Counted from the first letter of the stretch, positions 25,474 to 33,821 are shown. The stretch: 64,000 nt of DNA from DASRHD01 sp035485575 (GCA_035485575.1 DATHNW010000017.1:1-64000); one strand, 5' to 3'. Notes: generated by a model from the sequence alone, not told the origin. Numbers and translations: made by a program.

Positions 25474-26298
25474 GTGGCTGCGTCCAAAGTCTCCGCCCTT
25501 CATCCCACGGCGTTCGTCACCGGCGCGCGCACCGGTCTGGGTGCGGCCTTTACGGACATGCTCCTGGCCGACGGCGTGCACGTCTGGGGCACTGCGCGCG
25601 ATGCCGCGCGCCTACCCGCGCGGGCAAATTTTTCCCCTGTCGCCCTCGATCTGGCCGACGCCGCGGCAGCCGAGGGGAAATTTCTGGCAGCGGCGGACGC
25701 GGCGGGCGGTGCGTTCGACCTCGTCATCCACAACGCCGGCTACGGTGTCTTTGGCCCGTTTGCCGCGACGGACTTTGCCGTGTGGCAGGCGCAACTCGAC
25801 GCCATGCTCACCGCGACGCTTCGCCTGGCGCACGCCGCCTTGCGCCCGATGCTGGCACGTAACCGCGGCTGCCTGGTGAACGTCTCCTCCATCGCGGCCG
25901 AGTTTCCACTCCCCTTGATGAGCGGCTACAACGTCGCCAAGGCCGGCCTCTCCGCCTTCAGTGAAAGTTTAATCTTTGAAACCCGCGGGACCGGCGTCAC
26001 CGTCATCGATTTTCGACCCGGCGACTACCGCACCTCCTTCAACCAAGCCATGCATCGATCCTCCACCGCCTCGGACGAAGCCGCGACCCGCGTCTGGCGG
26101 CGCCTTGAAGCCAACCTCCAGGCCGCGCCGCCGCCTGCCCGCGCGGCGGCCGATCTTCGCCGTGCGCTTTTGCGCGGGCGCAGTGGCGTCGTCCGTTCCG
26201 GCTCGTTTTTCCAGGCCCGCCTCGCGCCGTTGCTCGCGCGCTTTGCCCCCCTTGCCCTGCGCCGCGCCGCCCTGCATGCCTACTACGGGATTCGCTGA
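25474..26298 (+). CDS. short-chain dehydrogenase/reductase
   Basis: A 274-residue Rossmann-fold oxidoreductase. The cofactor loop VTGARTGLG lies near residues 12-20, NAGYGVFG near 86-93, and the catalytic YxxxK in SGYNVAKAGL near 151. The last 90 residues are Ala/Arg-rich. By position it is the likely ketoreductase of the lipid pathway, reducing the 3-keto product of the synthase; this is inferred from context only. The start is GTG at 25474. Confidence 0.85.
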   Translation: MAASKVSALHPTAFVTGARTGLGAAFTDMLLADGVHVWGTARDAARLPARANFSPVALDLADAAAAEGKFLAAADAAGGAFDLVIHNAGYGVFGPFAATDFAVWQAQLDAMLTATLRLAHAALRPMLARNRGCLVNVSSIAAEFPLPLMSGYNVAKAGLSAFSESLIFETRGTGVTVIDFRPGDYRTSFNQAMHRSSTASDEAATRVWRRLEANLQAAPPPARAAADLRRALLRGRSGVVRSGSFFQARLAPLLARFAPLALRRAALHAYYGIR

Positions 26299-26300
26299 GC

Positions 26301-27530
26301 GTGTCCGACATCCGCATCCTCATCCTCACCTCGAGCACCGGCGGCGGCCACGACGCCCGCGCGGAGGCTTTTGCCGAGTGGTGTTTCCAGCTCTACCGGC
26401 ACAAGGTGGACGTGCGCATCGAGCAGATGCTTGAGAAATCATCCGTGGTGAACCGGGTTGGCGTCGATTTCTACAACTGGATCCAGCGCCGCGCGCCCGG
26501 CCTGCACACCGCCTATTACGCCTTCATCGAACTGCTCAGCCTGATCAACCGCAGCAGCGTCTCCTTTGGCCGTGCGTACTACGAGCAGGTGTTGCGCGAA
26601 TACCGTCCGCATCTCGTTTTCAGCGTGCATGACTGCCTGAACCGCGGCTATTTCCAGCTCGCGCGCAAAATCCTCGGTCCGGCCAATGTGCGCTGCGCCA
26701 CTTATTGCGGGGAATTTTCTGGCGGCTGGGGCTACTCCATCAACTGGATCGAGCCCAGTGCCGACCTTTACATTTCACGCACGCCCACGGCGCGCGACTA
26801 CGCGGTGAAAAAAGGCGTCCCGCCTGATCGCTGCCGCGTCCGCGGACATCTCATGAGCCCGCGGGTCCATGTCGAAGTGCTCGCTGATAAAAACCGGCGG
26901 GCCGATTTTCGCATAAAAAAACTCGGTCTGCAGCCCGACCGCTTCACGGTGTTTCTCGCCACCGGCGGCAACGGCGCCAACAACCACCTCGAGCTCCTGC
27001 CCGTGCTCGTGCGGCATGCCGATTGTTGCCAGGCCATTGTCATCTGTGGCCGCAATCGCGAGGTCTACAACGAACTCGTCCACTGGCGCGCGCTCCATCC
27101 CGAGTTCAACCTCTACCTCGAAGGCTACTCCGAGATCGTCCACCTGCTCATGCAGGCCAGCGACGCCGTCGTCACCCGCGGCGGCACCACCACCTGCGCC
27201 AAGGCCCTGCACTACCACTGCCCCATCATCTTCAACGCCTTTGGCGGCATCATGCCGCAGGAAAGCCTCACCTGGAAATTCTTCCGCAACGGCGGTGCCT
27301 GCGAAAAAATCGAAACGGCCGGCGACTTTGCCACGCTCATCGACCGGTGGATGGCTGATCCGGCCAGCTATGCCGCCATCCGCGAAAACTTCCTGCGCCT
27401 GCGGTACGAGGAGGACCCGACGGTTGTCATCGATGAACTGGTCCAGCTGGCCCAGCAGGCGGCCGGCGTCCCTCTCACCCGCCATCCCTTCTCGCTGGCG
27501 AATGGAAATGTCGGCCCAGGCAAGAGCTGA
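26301..27530 (+). CDS. MGDG-synthase/MurG-like glycolipid glycosyltransferase
   Basis: A 409-residue GT-B enzyme of the family that includes plant MGDG synthase and bacterial diglucosyl-diacylglycerol synthases. It has the N-terminal TSSTGGGHDARAEAFAEW and the donor-side VTRGGTTTCAKALHYHCP near residue 290. It would transfer a sugar from a nucleotide donor onto a lipid at the inner membrane. The start is GTG at 26301, two bases after the SDR stop. It ends the four-gene run that begins with the ACP-dehydratase gene. Confidence 0.85.
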   Translation: MSDIRILILTSSTGGGHDARAEAFAEWCFQLYRHKVDVRIEQMLEKSSVVNRVGVDFYNWIQRRAPGLHTAYYAFIELLSLINRSSVSFGRAYYEQVLREYRPHLVFSVHDCLNRGYFQLARKILGPANVRCATYCGEFSGGWGYSINWIEPSADLYISRTPTARDYAVKKGVPPDRCRVRGHLMSPRVHVEVLADKNRRADFRIKKLGLQPDRFTVFLATGGNGANNHLELLPVLVRHADCCQAIVICGRNREVYNELVHWRALHPEFNLYLEGYSEIVHLLMQASDAVVTRGGTTTCAKALHYHCPIIFNAFGGIMPQESLTWKFFRNGGACEKIETAGDFATLIDRWMADPASYAAIRENFLRLRYEEDPTVVIDELVQLAQQAAGVPLTRHPFSLANGNVGPGKS

Positions 27531-27604
27531 TCTGCGTTTGGTCGTTGGAAAAAACTGGGACGAAGGCCGTTGGGTCCCATTGCACGGAAAGAGCGTTCAT
27601 CTTT

Positions 27605-27689
27605 GCCCAGGTTAGAACTGTCCCATGTGAATTATAATTTTGCCGGAGCGTCTGAGTCTGTTCGCGTTGGATCTGGTGGCTGGTTCGGA
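27605..27689 (-). repeat. attC-like recombination site A
   Basis: An 85-base imperfect palindrome starting 7 bases downstream of the minus-strand gene at 27697. Its right arm (27660-27689) matches the corresponding arm of site B at 23 of 30 positions. Its left part (GTTAGAACTGTCCCATGTG, 27611-27629) matches site C at 15 of 19. CCCATGTGAA (27622-27631) can pair with TTCGCGTTGG (27661-27670) using wobble pairs. Its outer seven-base boxes deviate from the attC consensus RYYYAAC and GTTRRRY. Confidence 0.55.
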
Positions 27690-27696
27690 TCTTTCT

Positions 27697-28077
27697 TCAT
27701 CTGTGGTTCCGGACGAACGGCAAGAACAGCAGGCAAAGCTCGGCGACACTCAATACTGTGCCGACAGGAAGATACCAAAGGCTCAGAACGCAGCAGCCCA
27801 CGAGGGCATTCCTGCCGAATGCCGGCTTGGTGAAAAACATTAGCAGCGAAACCAACCAGAGAAGGCCGAGAAGTAGATGGACGCCTTTCATGCTCTTACT
27901 CCTTGGATCGAGTCCAATCGTCGACACTACTTTCGACCACGGGCCAAGCTGGCCAACGCCTGGGCCGCTTCGCGGTGTAACATAGTCACCCATCACCAGT
28001 GCGTGTGCCCCGTCGAAAGCAAGCCACCCGCCGACGAGCAGAGCGATAAGGGAAATCGCAATTTTTACAGCGGTCAT
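27697..28077 (-). CDS. cassette-borne small membrane protein
   Basis: A 126-residue protein with three hydrophobic segments: about 5-25, 66-86 and 92-120, the last containing LWYLPVGTVLSVAELCLLFL. No family is recognised. It lies on the minus strand between two attC-like elements, with 7 bases from its stop to site A. Its ATG at 28077 follows a GAAGGA ribosome site, 7 bases beyond site B. A single gene enclosed by such sites is the typical layout of an integron gene cassette. Base composition looks less GC-rich than the flanking glycosyltransferases. Confidence 0.6.
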   Translation of the reverse strand: MTAVKIAISLIALLVGGWLAFDGAHALVMGDYVTPRSGPGVGQLGPWSKVVSTIGLDPRSKSMKGVHLLLGLLWLVSLLMFFTKPAFGRNALVGCCVLSLWYLPVGTVLSVAELCLLFLPFVRNHR

Positions 28078-28084
28078 ATCCTTC

Positions 28085-28171
28085 GCCGAACGTTTAGGGT
28101 GAGCCACGCGGGGACAGGTGTGGCAAAAACGGCCCCGGCCGGTCCGCGTTGGGTCTGGCGTCTGGTTGGAC
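28085..28171 (-). repeat. attC-like recombination site B
   Basis: An 87-base imperfect palindrome between the two minus-strand cassette genes. Read on the minus strand it opens with GTCCAAC (28171-28165), which fits RYYYAAC exactly. It closes with GTTCGGC (28091-28085), one base off GTTRRRY. In both arms 14 bases separate the outer box from an inner stem: ACGCGGAC on one side and GTCCCCGCGT on the other. The 28085-28120 arm matches site C at 27 of 36 positions. Confidence 0.6.
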
Positions 28172-28190
28172 GCATGTTTGGCTTTTCTTT

Positions 28191-28910
28191 TTACTCTGTC
28201 TCTTCCGTTTGATCCGTGACGGAATGCGCCACAACAAAATTGGTTCCACCATGGCCGTCGGCAGTAAGCCGCACAATATACGAAACGACATCTGAGCCGG
28301 AATGGCTGATAGTCCAGCGTTCAACGCCTGCACCCTTTTTATCATAGGGCGCAATCACTTCAATTTTCACAATCCGGCGGTCGATTGCTTTGGGAAAGAA
28401 AGTCGCATCGATCGTTCCCACGCCGCCTGGGGCATTGATCAAATCGCGAAAGAGGAGGTCTCCAGCGCGCGATTGCATTCGCACCGCGAGGGTGCACTGA
28501 AAAACTGTCTTCGACGACACAGGTTCATGCCGACGGGCTTCAAGCTCAGCATGGATAGCTTCCAGCCGATGATGTTCATCCGAATCGGTTGCAGGCTCGA
28601 CGGCTTTTTTTGGCTTCGCGATCACTATGTTATCAGGAGGGCCCTTTGCGCTGACAGGGACCGAGATAAAGACTCCGGCCGAAGCATCGATCGTATTGCG
28701 ATGCCCATTAATGACGACGGAGATGCCATTTGGATTTCTCACGACTGTTCCAAGCGGAACTGCGGCTGACTCGCCGGCAGGCAGGATCACACTCTGTCCA
28801 GCGGTTAATGTGATTGCGCTGGGGCGATCCGATTTTTCTTGGGCTACAGCTTCTTGCGTTGCGTAACCTGTAAGTGAGAAAAACGTGATAACGAGGATAG
28901 CGATTTTCAT
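28191..28910 (-). CDS. cassette-borne secreted protein
   Basis: A 239-residue protein with a signal peptide (MKIAILVITFFSLTGYATQ, followed by EAVAQE). A beta-rich stretch follows (ITLTAGQSVILPAGESAAVP, then VVINGHRNTID), then a charged linker and a second beta-rich domain with WTISHSGSDVVSYIVRL. No family is recognised. It is enclosed by attC-like sites B (19 bases after its stop) and C (6 bases before its ATG at 28910), on the strand opposite to the flanking glycosyltransferases. Confidence 0.65.
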   Translation of the reverse strand: MKIAILVITFFSLTGYATQEAVAQEKSDRPSAITLTAGQSVILPAGESAAVPLGTVVRNPNGISVVINGHRNTIDASAGVFISVPVSAKGPPDNIVIAKPKKAVEPATDSDEHHRLEAIHAELEARRHEPVSSKTVFQCTLAVRMQSRAGDLLFRDLINAPGGVGTIDATFFPKAIDRRIVKIEVIAPYDKKGAGVERWTISHSGSDVVSYIVRLTADGHGGTNFVVAHSVTDQTEETE

Positions 28911-28916
28911 GCTATG

Positions 28917-28950
28917 GCCGAACGTTAGAGCTGACCCACGCGAGGACAAG
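28917..28950 (-). repeat. attC-like half site C
   Basis: One arm of the same element: GCCGAAC (28917-28923), then GTTAGAGCTGACCC, then ACGCGAGGACAAG up to 28950. It aligns with site B at 27 of 36 positions. I could not find a matching second arm in the next 60 bases, where the glycosyltransferase gene begins. It may be a truncated site or the edge of the array. Confidence 0.5.
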
Positions 28951-28958
28951 CATGACTG

Positions 28959-30230
28959 GTGATGAAGTTATCGCGTCCGGCATTGATTAGCGGCTCGGCC
29001 GTTGCATGCTCGGGTAGCTTGACCGAGCCACCGCTGACCATCGCCTACCTGTTCACGACGTTTCCCAAGTCCACGGAGACGTTTCTCCAGCGCGAGATCA
29101 TTGCGATGCAGGCGCGCGGGGCGAACCTGCGGCTTTATTCGCTGCATCGCGGTGGCGGTGATTTCCGCGGCCTGCCGGTCGAGCGGTTCTCCAAATGGCG
29201 GTTGCTCGAGTTGGTTTGGAAAATTCCATTGGAGTCCTTGCGCCGTCCGCGCGTGCTGTTGGATCTGCTGCGCGGCCTGGTCGCGCGGCGGGCGCCGTCA
29301 TGGCTGAATTTCTGGGAGAACATGCTCGGGGCCGGTTTCGCCTGCGTTTACGCGGAACACTTCAGGAAAAATCCACCTTCGCTCATCCATGCTGCATGGG
29401 GTGGGGCGCCGGCGACGGCGGCGTGGATTCTGTGGCGCGTCAATGGTCACCGTTTCAGCGCCGCCGCGCATGCCTACGATATCTACGAGCACGGCGGTGA
29501 CTGGTGGCTGAGGGAAAAGCTCATGGCCGCCGCTTTCGTGCATACCTCGACCGAAATGGGCCGGACCGCGCTGATCGCGCGCGGACTTGCGCCGGAAAAG
29601 ATCATCTGCATCCGGCGCGGGCTCGACGCGTTGCCGCCGTTCAAGCCGCTGCGCATGCCGCGCCCGCGGCTGCATCTCATCTGCATCGCGCGCCTGGTGG
29701 AGAAAAAAGGGCTGCGCCATCAATTTAGCCTCTACGCTGCAATGCGCGATGCGGGCCTAGCGTTCGATGCGCACGTGGTCGGTGACGGTCCGTTGCGTAG
29801 TGAACTCGAATTGCTGGCGCACAAACTCAACCTGACCGACTGCGTGGCCTTCATGGGCCATTTGCCGCAGCCCGGGGTCTGGGACCAGCTGGCCTGGGCC
29901 GATGTGCTGGTGCATACCGGCATCGTGGCGGGGAGTGGCGACCGGGACGGCCTGCCCAATGTCATCCCCGAGGCCATGGCCCTGGGCACGCTGGTGGTCA
30001 CGTCGCCGACCGCCGCCACGACCGAGGCGGTGACCGACAGCGTCACGGGCCTGGTCGCGCCGGTGAACGCACCGGAGGCCTGGCTGGCGGCCTTGCGCCG
30101 CCTCACGACCGACGATGCCCTGGCCGAATCACTGCGCACAGCGGCGCGCCGCTGGGTCGGGGAGAATTTCGATGCGCACAAAAATGCGGCGCGTCTTTAC
30201 GCGCAATTTGAGCAAGCCGTGCGGCCATGA
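28959..30230 (+). CDS. GT4 glycosyltransferase
   Basis: A 423-residue GT-B enzyme. The N-terminal part reads TIAYLFTTFPKSTETFLQRE, typical of exopolysaccharide GT4 enzymes, and the donor domain has ICIARLVEKKG and the motif PNVIPEAMALGTLVV. The first roughly 20 residues are not family-like, so the true start may be later than the GTG at 28959. It directly follows the cassette array, and its beginning may have been altered by that boundary. Its stop overlaps the next ATG (ATGA). Confidence 0.8.
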   Translation: MMKLSRPALISGSAVACSGSLTEPPLTIAYLFTTFPKSTETFLQREIIAMQARGANLRLYSLHRGGGDFRGLPVERFSKWRLLELVWKIPLESLRRPRVLLDLLRGLVARRAPSWLNFWENMLGAGFACVYAEHFRKNPPSLIHAAWGGAPATAAWILWRVNGHRFSAAAHAYDIYEHGGDWWLREKLMAAAFVHTSTEMGRTALIARGLAPEKIICIRRGLDALPPFKPLRMPRPRLHLICIARLVEKKGLRHQFSLYAAMRDAGLAFDAHVVGDGPLRSELELLAHKLNLTDCVAFMGHLPQPGVWDQLAWADVLVHTGIVAGSGDRDGLPNVIPEAMALGTLVVTSPTAATTEAVTDSVTGLVAPVNAPEAWLAALRRLTTDDALAESLRTAARRWVGENFDAHKNAARLYAQFEQAVRP

Positions 30231-31288
30231 TTTTCTTCGACGTCACGAAGTCCGCCTCCGCCGGTCATCGCTCGGGTCTCACGCGCGTGAGCGCGCGCTT
30301 GCGCGAGGAACTCGGCGTGGCAGCCGGGCCCGTGACGTGGGGCGAGTGGGACCGCATGGCGGCGGGGACCGACTGGTTTCTCACCGCGGAACTGTTTTCT
30401 GAAGCCGAGCGGCCGGGTTTCCGGGATTTTCTGAAAAATCCGCCCTGCCGGCTGGCGGCGATTTTTCATGACGCGATTCCGCTCAAGCTGCCGCATGTCA
30501 CCTGGCCGCAAAGCGTGGCGCGGCATCCCGAATATATGAAAATGCTGGCGCGCTTCGACCGCGTGTTTGCGGTGTCGGAGACGAGCCGGCGCGATCTCCT
30601 CGAGTTCTGGCAGTGGCAGGGCGCGGAACCGCGTGCGCAGGTCGACGTGATTGCACTGGGGGCGGATTTCGACGGCGTTCCGCGGGCGTCGGCTCGTCCG
30701 CCCGACGACAAGGCGCCGAATCAGCTAACGGTTGACAAATCCAAGCCCGCCGGGCGGCCGCTGGTGCTCTGCGTGGGCATTCTCGAGCCGCGGAAAAACC
30801 AGTCGTTCCTCCTGGAGGTGGGCGCGGAACTGTGGCGTGAGGGACTGGAGTTTGAATTGCATTTTGTCGGCCGGGTGAACCCGCATTTTGGCCGGCCCGT
30901 AGCTGAGAAAATCAAGGCATTGAGAAAGAAGTTTCCCGGCCTGCATTTTCACGAAGCGGCGGATGACCGGGTGCTGGCCGGGCTTTACGGGAGGGCGAGC
31001 GTGAGTGCTTTTCCGACGCTGGCCGAGGGCTGCGGTCTGCCGCTGCTGGAGTCGCTGTGGCGCGGTGTGCCATGCATGTGCAGCGACCTGCCGGTGTTGC
31101 GTGAGAATGCCGGGGCGGGCGGCTGCGTGGCGATTGCTCCGAATGACACCGCCGCGTGGAAATCGGCGCTGCACACCGTGCTGACCGGCGCCGGGCTGAG
31201 GGAGAAACTTCGCGCTGGGGCGCTGGAGCGGCCGCTGCCGTGCTGGGCCGACACCGCGGTGGAGTTGCGCGCTGCTCTGGCGGGCTAG
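30227..31288 (+). CDS. GT4 glycosyltransferase
   Basis: A 353-residue GT-B enzyme. AIFHDAIPLKLPH in the N-terminal half and EGCGLPLLESLWRG (E-x7-E) in the C-terminal half are visible, with LCVGILEPRKNQ opening the donor domain. It is paralogous to the minus-strand enzyme at 32535: both share the FHDAI-LKLP stretch and the following SE-SR-LL-W segment. It is coupled to the preceding glycosyltransferase by ATGA. Its stop overlaps the stop of the convergent oxoamine synthase gene (CTAG). Confidence 0.82.
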   Translation: MIFFDVTKSASAGHRSGLTRVSARLREELGVAAGPVTWGEWDRMAAGTDWFLTAELFSEAERPGFRDFLKNPPCRLAAIFHDAIPLKLPHVTWPQSVARHPEYMKMLARFDRVFAVSETSRRDLLEFWQWQGAEPRAQVDVIALGADFDGVPRASARPPDDKAPNQLTVDKSKPAGRPLVLCVGILEPRKNQSFLLEVGAELWREGLEFELHFVGRVNPHFGRPVAEKIKALRKKFPGLHFHEAADDRVLAGLYGRASVSAFPTLAEGCGLPLLESLWRGVPCMCSDLPVLRENAGAGGCVAIAPNDTAAWKSALHTVLTGAGLREKLRAGALERPLPCWADTAVELRAALAG

Positions 31289-32481
31289 ATTTTCTTCAGC
31301 GCGTAAGCCATCGCATCGGCGATCTTGTCGAGCTGCTCATCGGTGTGCATGGCGGAGATGGCGGTGCGGATGAGGTCCTTGCCGGCGGGCACGGCGGGCG
31401 CGATGGACATGACCGTGAAGACATTTTTCTCGAGCAGCGCCTTCCAGAAAAGATAAACGCGCTCCTTGGAGCCCAGGACGACGGGGAGGGCGGGGGTTTC
31501 GCTGTCCCAGATGTCGAGGCCGAGGCCCTTGAGGATTTCGCGGTAGCGGCGGGTGTTTTTCCAAAGGCGCTCCAGGTGTTGCGGCTCGCTTTGCATGACA
31601 TCGAGGGCGGCCTCGGCACACGCGGCCTGGCTTGGGCTGAGTGACGCGCTGAAAATCGTCTGTTTGGAATGGGAGCGCAGGTATTCGATGACATCGTGCG
31701 ATGCGGCGACAAAACCGCCGGTGCTCGCGAGCGATTTCGACAGGCTGCCGCAGATGACGTCGACGCGATCGTTGAGGTTGAAGTGATCGACCGTGCCGCG
31801 GCCTTCCCGGCCGAGCACGCCGAAGCCGTGTGCATCGTCCACCACGCTGAAGCAGCCGCATTCATCGGCCACGTCCATGATCTCGGGCAGGCGTGCAATA
31901 TGGCCTTCCATCGAATAGACGCCCTCGACGACGAGCATTTTCGACACGGCGGGATCAAGCGTGGCGGCGATATCGCGCAGGTCATCGGGGTTGTTGTGCG
32001 AAAAGCGTTCGACGGTGGCCATGGAAAGGCGCACGCCGTCCCACAGGCAGGAGTGAATGTTTTTGTCGACGAGGACGAGGTCGCCCTTTTGGGCAAAGGC
32101 CGCGACGCTGGACAAGCAAGAAAGATAGCCGGCAGCGTGCACATGGCAGGCCTCGCGACCGAGAAAGGAGGCTAGTTTTTCCTCGAGGCGCAGGTGGTAG
32201 GTGCGTGAGCCATTGGAGGGGCGGGCCCCGGTCGGGCTGGCACCCCATTCGAGCAGGGCGGCCCGGCCGGCCTCGATGACCTTGGGATGGAACGACAACC
32301 CGAGGTAATCATTGCTCGAAAGCATGATCATGTCGCGGCCATCAAGCCGGACACTGGTGCCGCGCTGCGCCTCGATGGCGTGGTAGAACGGCGCATACTT
32401 CAGCCGCATCTTGGTCGGGTAGTCGTCGCGGCAGCGTTCGAGCAGAGCCTTTTTGTTTTTTGAAAAAAGTGAAAACGCCAT
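31285..32481 (-). CDS. alpha-oxoamine synthase (serine palmitoyltransferase/KBL/BioF type)
   Basis: A 398-residue PLP-dependent fold-type I enzyme. It shows the substrate-side NDYLGLSFHPKV, DDAHGFGVLGREG, and the PLP lysine in ICGSLSKSLASTGGF. The family condenses an amino acid with an acyl thioester, releasing CO2: serine for SPT, glycine for KBL, alanine for BioF. The substrate cannot be fixed from sequence. A lipid locus with its own ACP, ketosynthase and SDR lies nearby, so a sphingoid-base-like or amino-lipid product is more attractive than biotin. The start is ATG at 32481. It lies 53 bases downstream of a GT4 gene on the same strand. Confidence 0.85.
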   Translation of the reverse strand: MAFSLFSKNKKALLERCRDDYPTKMRLKYAPFYHAIEAQRGTSVRLDGRDMIMLSSNDYLGLSFHPKVIEAGRAALLEWGASPTGARPSNGSRTYHLRLEEKLASFLGREACHVHAAGYLSCLSSVAAFAQKGDLVLVDKNIHSCLWDGVRLSMATVERFSHNNPDDLRDIAATLDPAVSKMLVVEGVYSMEGHIARLPEIMDVADECGCFSVVDDAHGFGVLGREGRGTVDHFNLNDRVDVICGSLSKSLASTGGFVAASHDVIEYLRSHSKQTIFSASLSPSQAACAEAALDVMQSEPQHLERLWKNTRRYREILKGLGLDIWDSETPALPVVLGSKERVYLFWKALLEKNVFTVMSIAPAVPAGKDLIRTAISAMHTDEQLDKIADAMAYALKKI

Positions 32482-32534
32482 GGAGTTTTCCCAAGAATGG
32501 CCGGCCGGCCGGCGCTTAGCAAACGCAAAGGCCG

Positions 32535-33710
32535 CTACGGACGGCGCGGCAAGGTCTGCAACCAGGCGGCAAGCCCCGCAGCGTAGTCGCGCCACGGTTT
32601 GAACGTGCGCACGTGGGCTGCGGCAGCCAGCCGGGCGAGACCGGCGGAATCCTGCAGCAACCCGGCGATGGCGGCGGCCAGCGGACCGGTCTCCACCGAT
32701 TCAAGTGCCATGCAGCCACCGCCGAGCGCAGCCTCGCCCAGCGCACCGCGACTGGAGCAGACGCAGGGCTTGCCGTGGGCAAGGCTTTCCAGCACGGGCA
32801 GCCCGAAGCCTTCCATCAGAGAGGGATAAACGGTGAAGGTGCATGCGCGATAGGCCGTGATCACGGTCGCATCATCGACTGCCCCGTCGTAACGCAAGGG
32901 CCGGCCGGCGCGTTGGAATGCGGCGATTTTTTCAAGCGCGGTCCGGCCGGTCTGCGGGTGCGCGAGGCCGATCAAATGCAATTCAAAGCGTAACCCTCGG
33001 GCCCAGAGCTGTTCGCAGGCATTGAGCAGGGCAGGGTGGTTTTTGCGGCCCTCGATGCTGCCGACGCAGAGGATGACCGGGAGTTGGGCGTTGAAGGCTG
33101 AAGGTGGAAGATCGGAGGGTAGCGGCAGATCGAGGCCCAGCGGAATGGTCTGCACCGGCGGCGCGTCCTGCACGCCAAGCCAGCGCCAGTAGTCGAGGAG
33201 CGACTGGCGCGAGTCCTCGGAGATGGCGGCAATGCCGTCGAAGGCGAGCAGTTCGCGCAGGTAGGCGGGGAAACGTGCGACGGTCTTGGCGGGCGTGAGC
33301 TCGGGGAGCTTGAGCGCGATGGCATCGTGAAAAACCGCCAGGCGCGGGCCGCGCACATGCTTGAAAAGTGGGGGCAGTCCGGCGGCGGTGGCGGGAGAAA
33401 AAATCTCCGGCATGATGAGCCCGATGGAATCGGGCAAACGGGGTGCGGTGCTGGCGAGCCGGCGGCGAAGGGCTCCGCGCAACCGTGCGGACCAGGGCCA
33501 GCGAGCGCCGCGTGAGGCGGCGGCGGCTTCGGCGGTGAAGTTTCTTTCCTCCCAGGGCTCGAGGGTGCGCCAGGCTTTTTGATAGGGATCGAAACACACG
33601 CCGCGCGTGTCCTCCGATGCGCGGAGCGCGGTGTAAAGTGAACGCGCCACGCGCTGGATGCCGGTGCGCGCCCGGGTGTGGCTGGTGTGGGTGAGGTCGA
33701 GGAGAAGCAT
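32535..33710 (-). CDS. GT4 glycosyltransferase
   Basis: A 391-residue GT-B enzyme starting MLLLDLTHTSHTRARTGIQR, which marks a GT4 subgroup with a D-T-x-R-TGIQR N-terminal loop. AVFHDAIALKLPEL, LCVGSIEGRKN and MEGFGLPVLESLAHG follow. It is a paralog of the plus-strand enzyme at 30227. The aminotransferase-like gene follows on the same strand, so the two may be co-transcribed. Confidence 0.83.
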   Translation of the reverse strand: MLLLDLTHTSHTRARTGIQRVARSLYTALRASEDTRGVCFDPYQKAWRTLEPWEERNFTAEAAAASRGARWPWSARLRGALRRRLASTAPRLPDSIGLIMPEIFSPATAAGLPPLFKHVRGPRLAVFHDAIALKLPELTPAKTVARFPAYLRELLAFDGIAAISEDSRQSLLDYWRWLGVQDAPPVQTIPLGLDLPLPSDLPPSAFNAQLPVILCVGSIEGRKNHPALLNACEQLWARGLRFELHLIGLAHPQTGRTALEKIAAFQRAGRPLRYDGAVDDATVITAYRACTFTVYPSLMEGFGLPVLESLAHGKPCVCSSRGALGEAALGGGCMALESVETGPLAAAIAGLLQDSAGLARLAAAAHVRTFKPWRDYAAGLAAWLQTLPRRP

Positions 33711-33821
33711 CGCGCGCCGGCGCAGATGGCTTCCATGATTTTCCGATTCAGGACAAGCTGATTGGATTCATGGTAGTATTTGCCAGGACCCGCATTTTCG
33801 CTCTAGCTGGCCGTTTTCGCC

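Noticed and set aside
28951..29010. Second arm of attC-like site C
   Set aside because: CGCGTCC at about 28972 and CGGCCGTTGC near 28997 faintly resemble arm parts, but spacing and order do not fit, so only the half site is called.
31285..32481. Call as bioF (biotin synthesis)
   Set aside because: The family cannot be separated by eye and no other biotin gene is present; a general alpha-oxoamine synthase call is safer.
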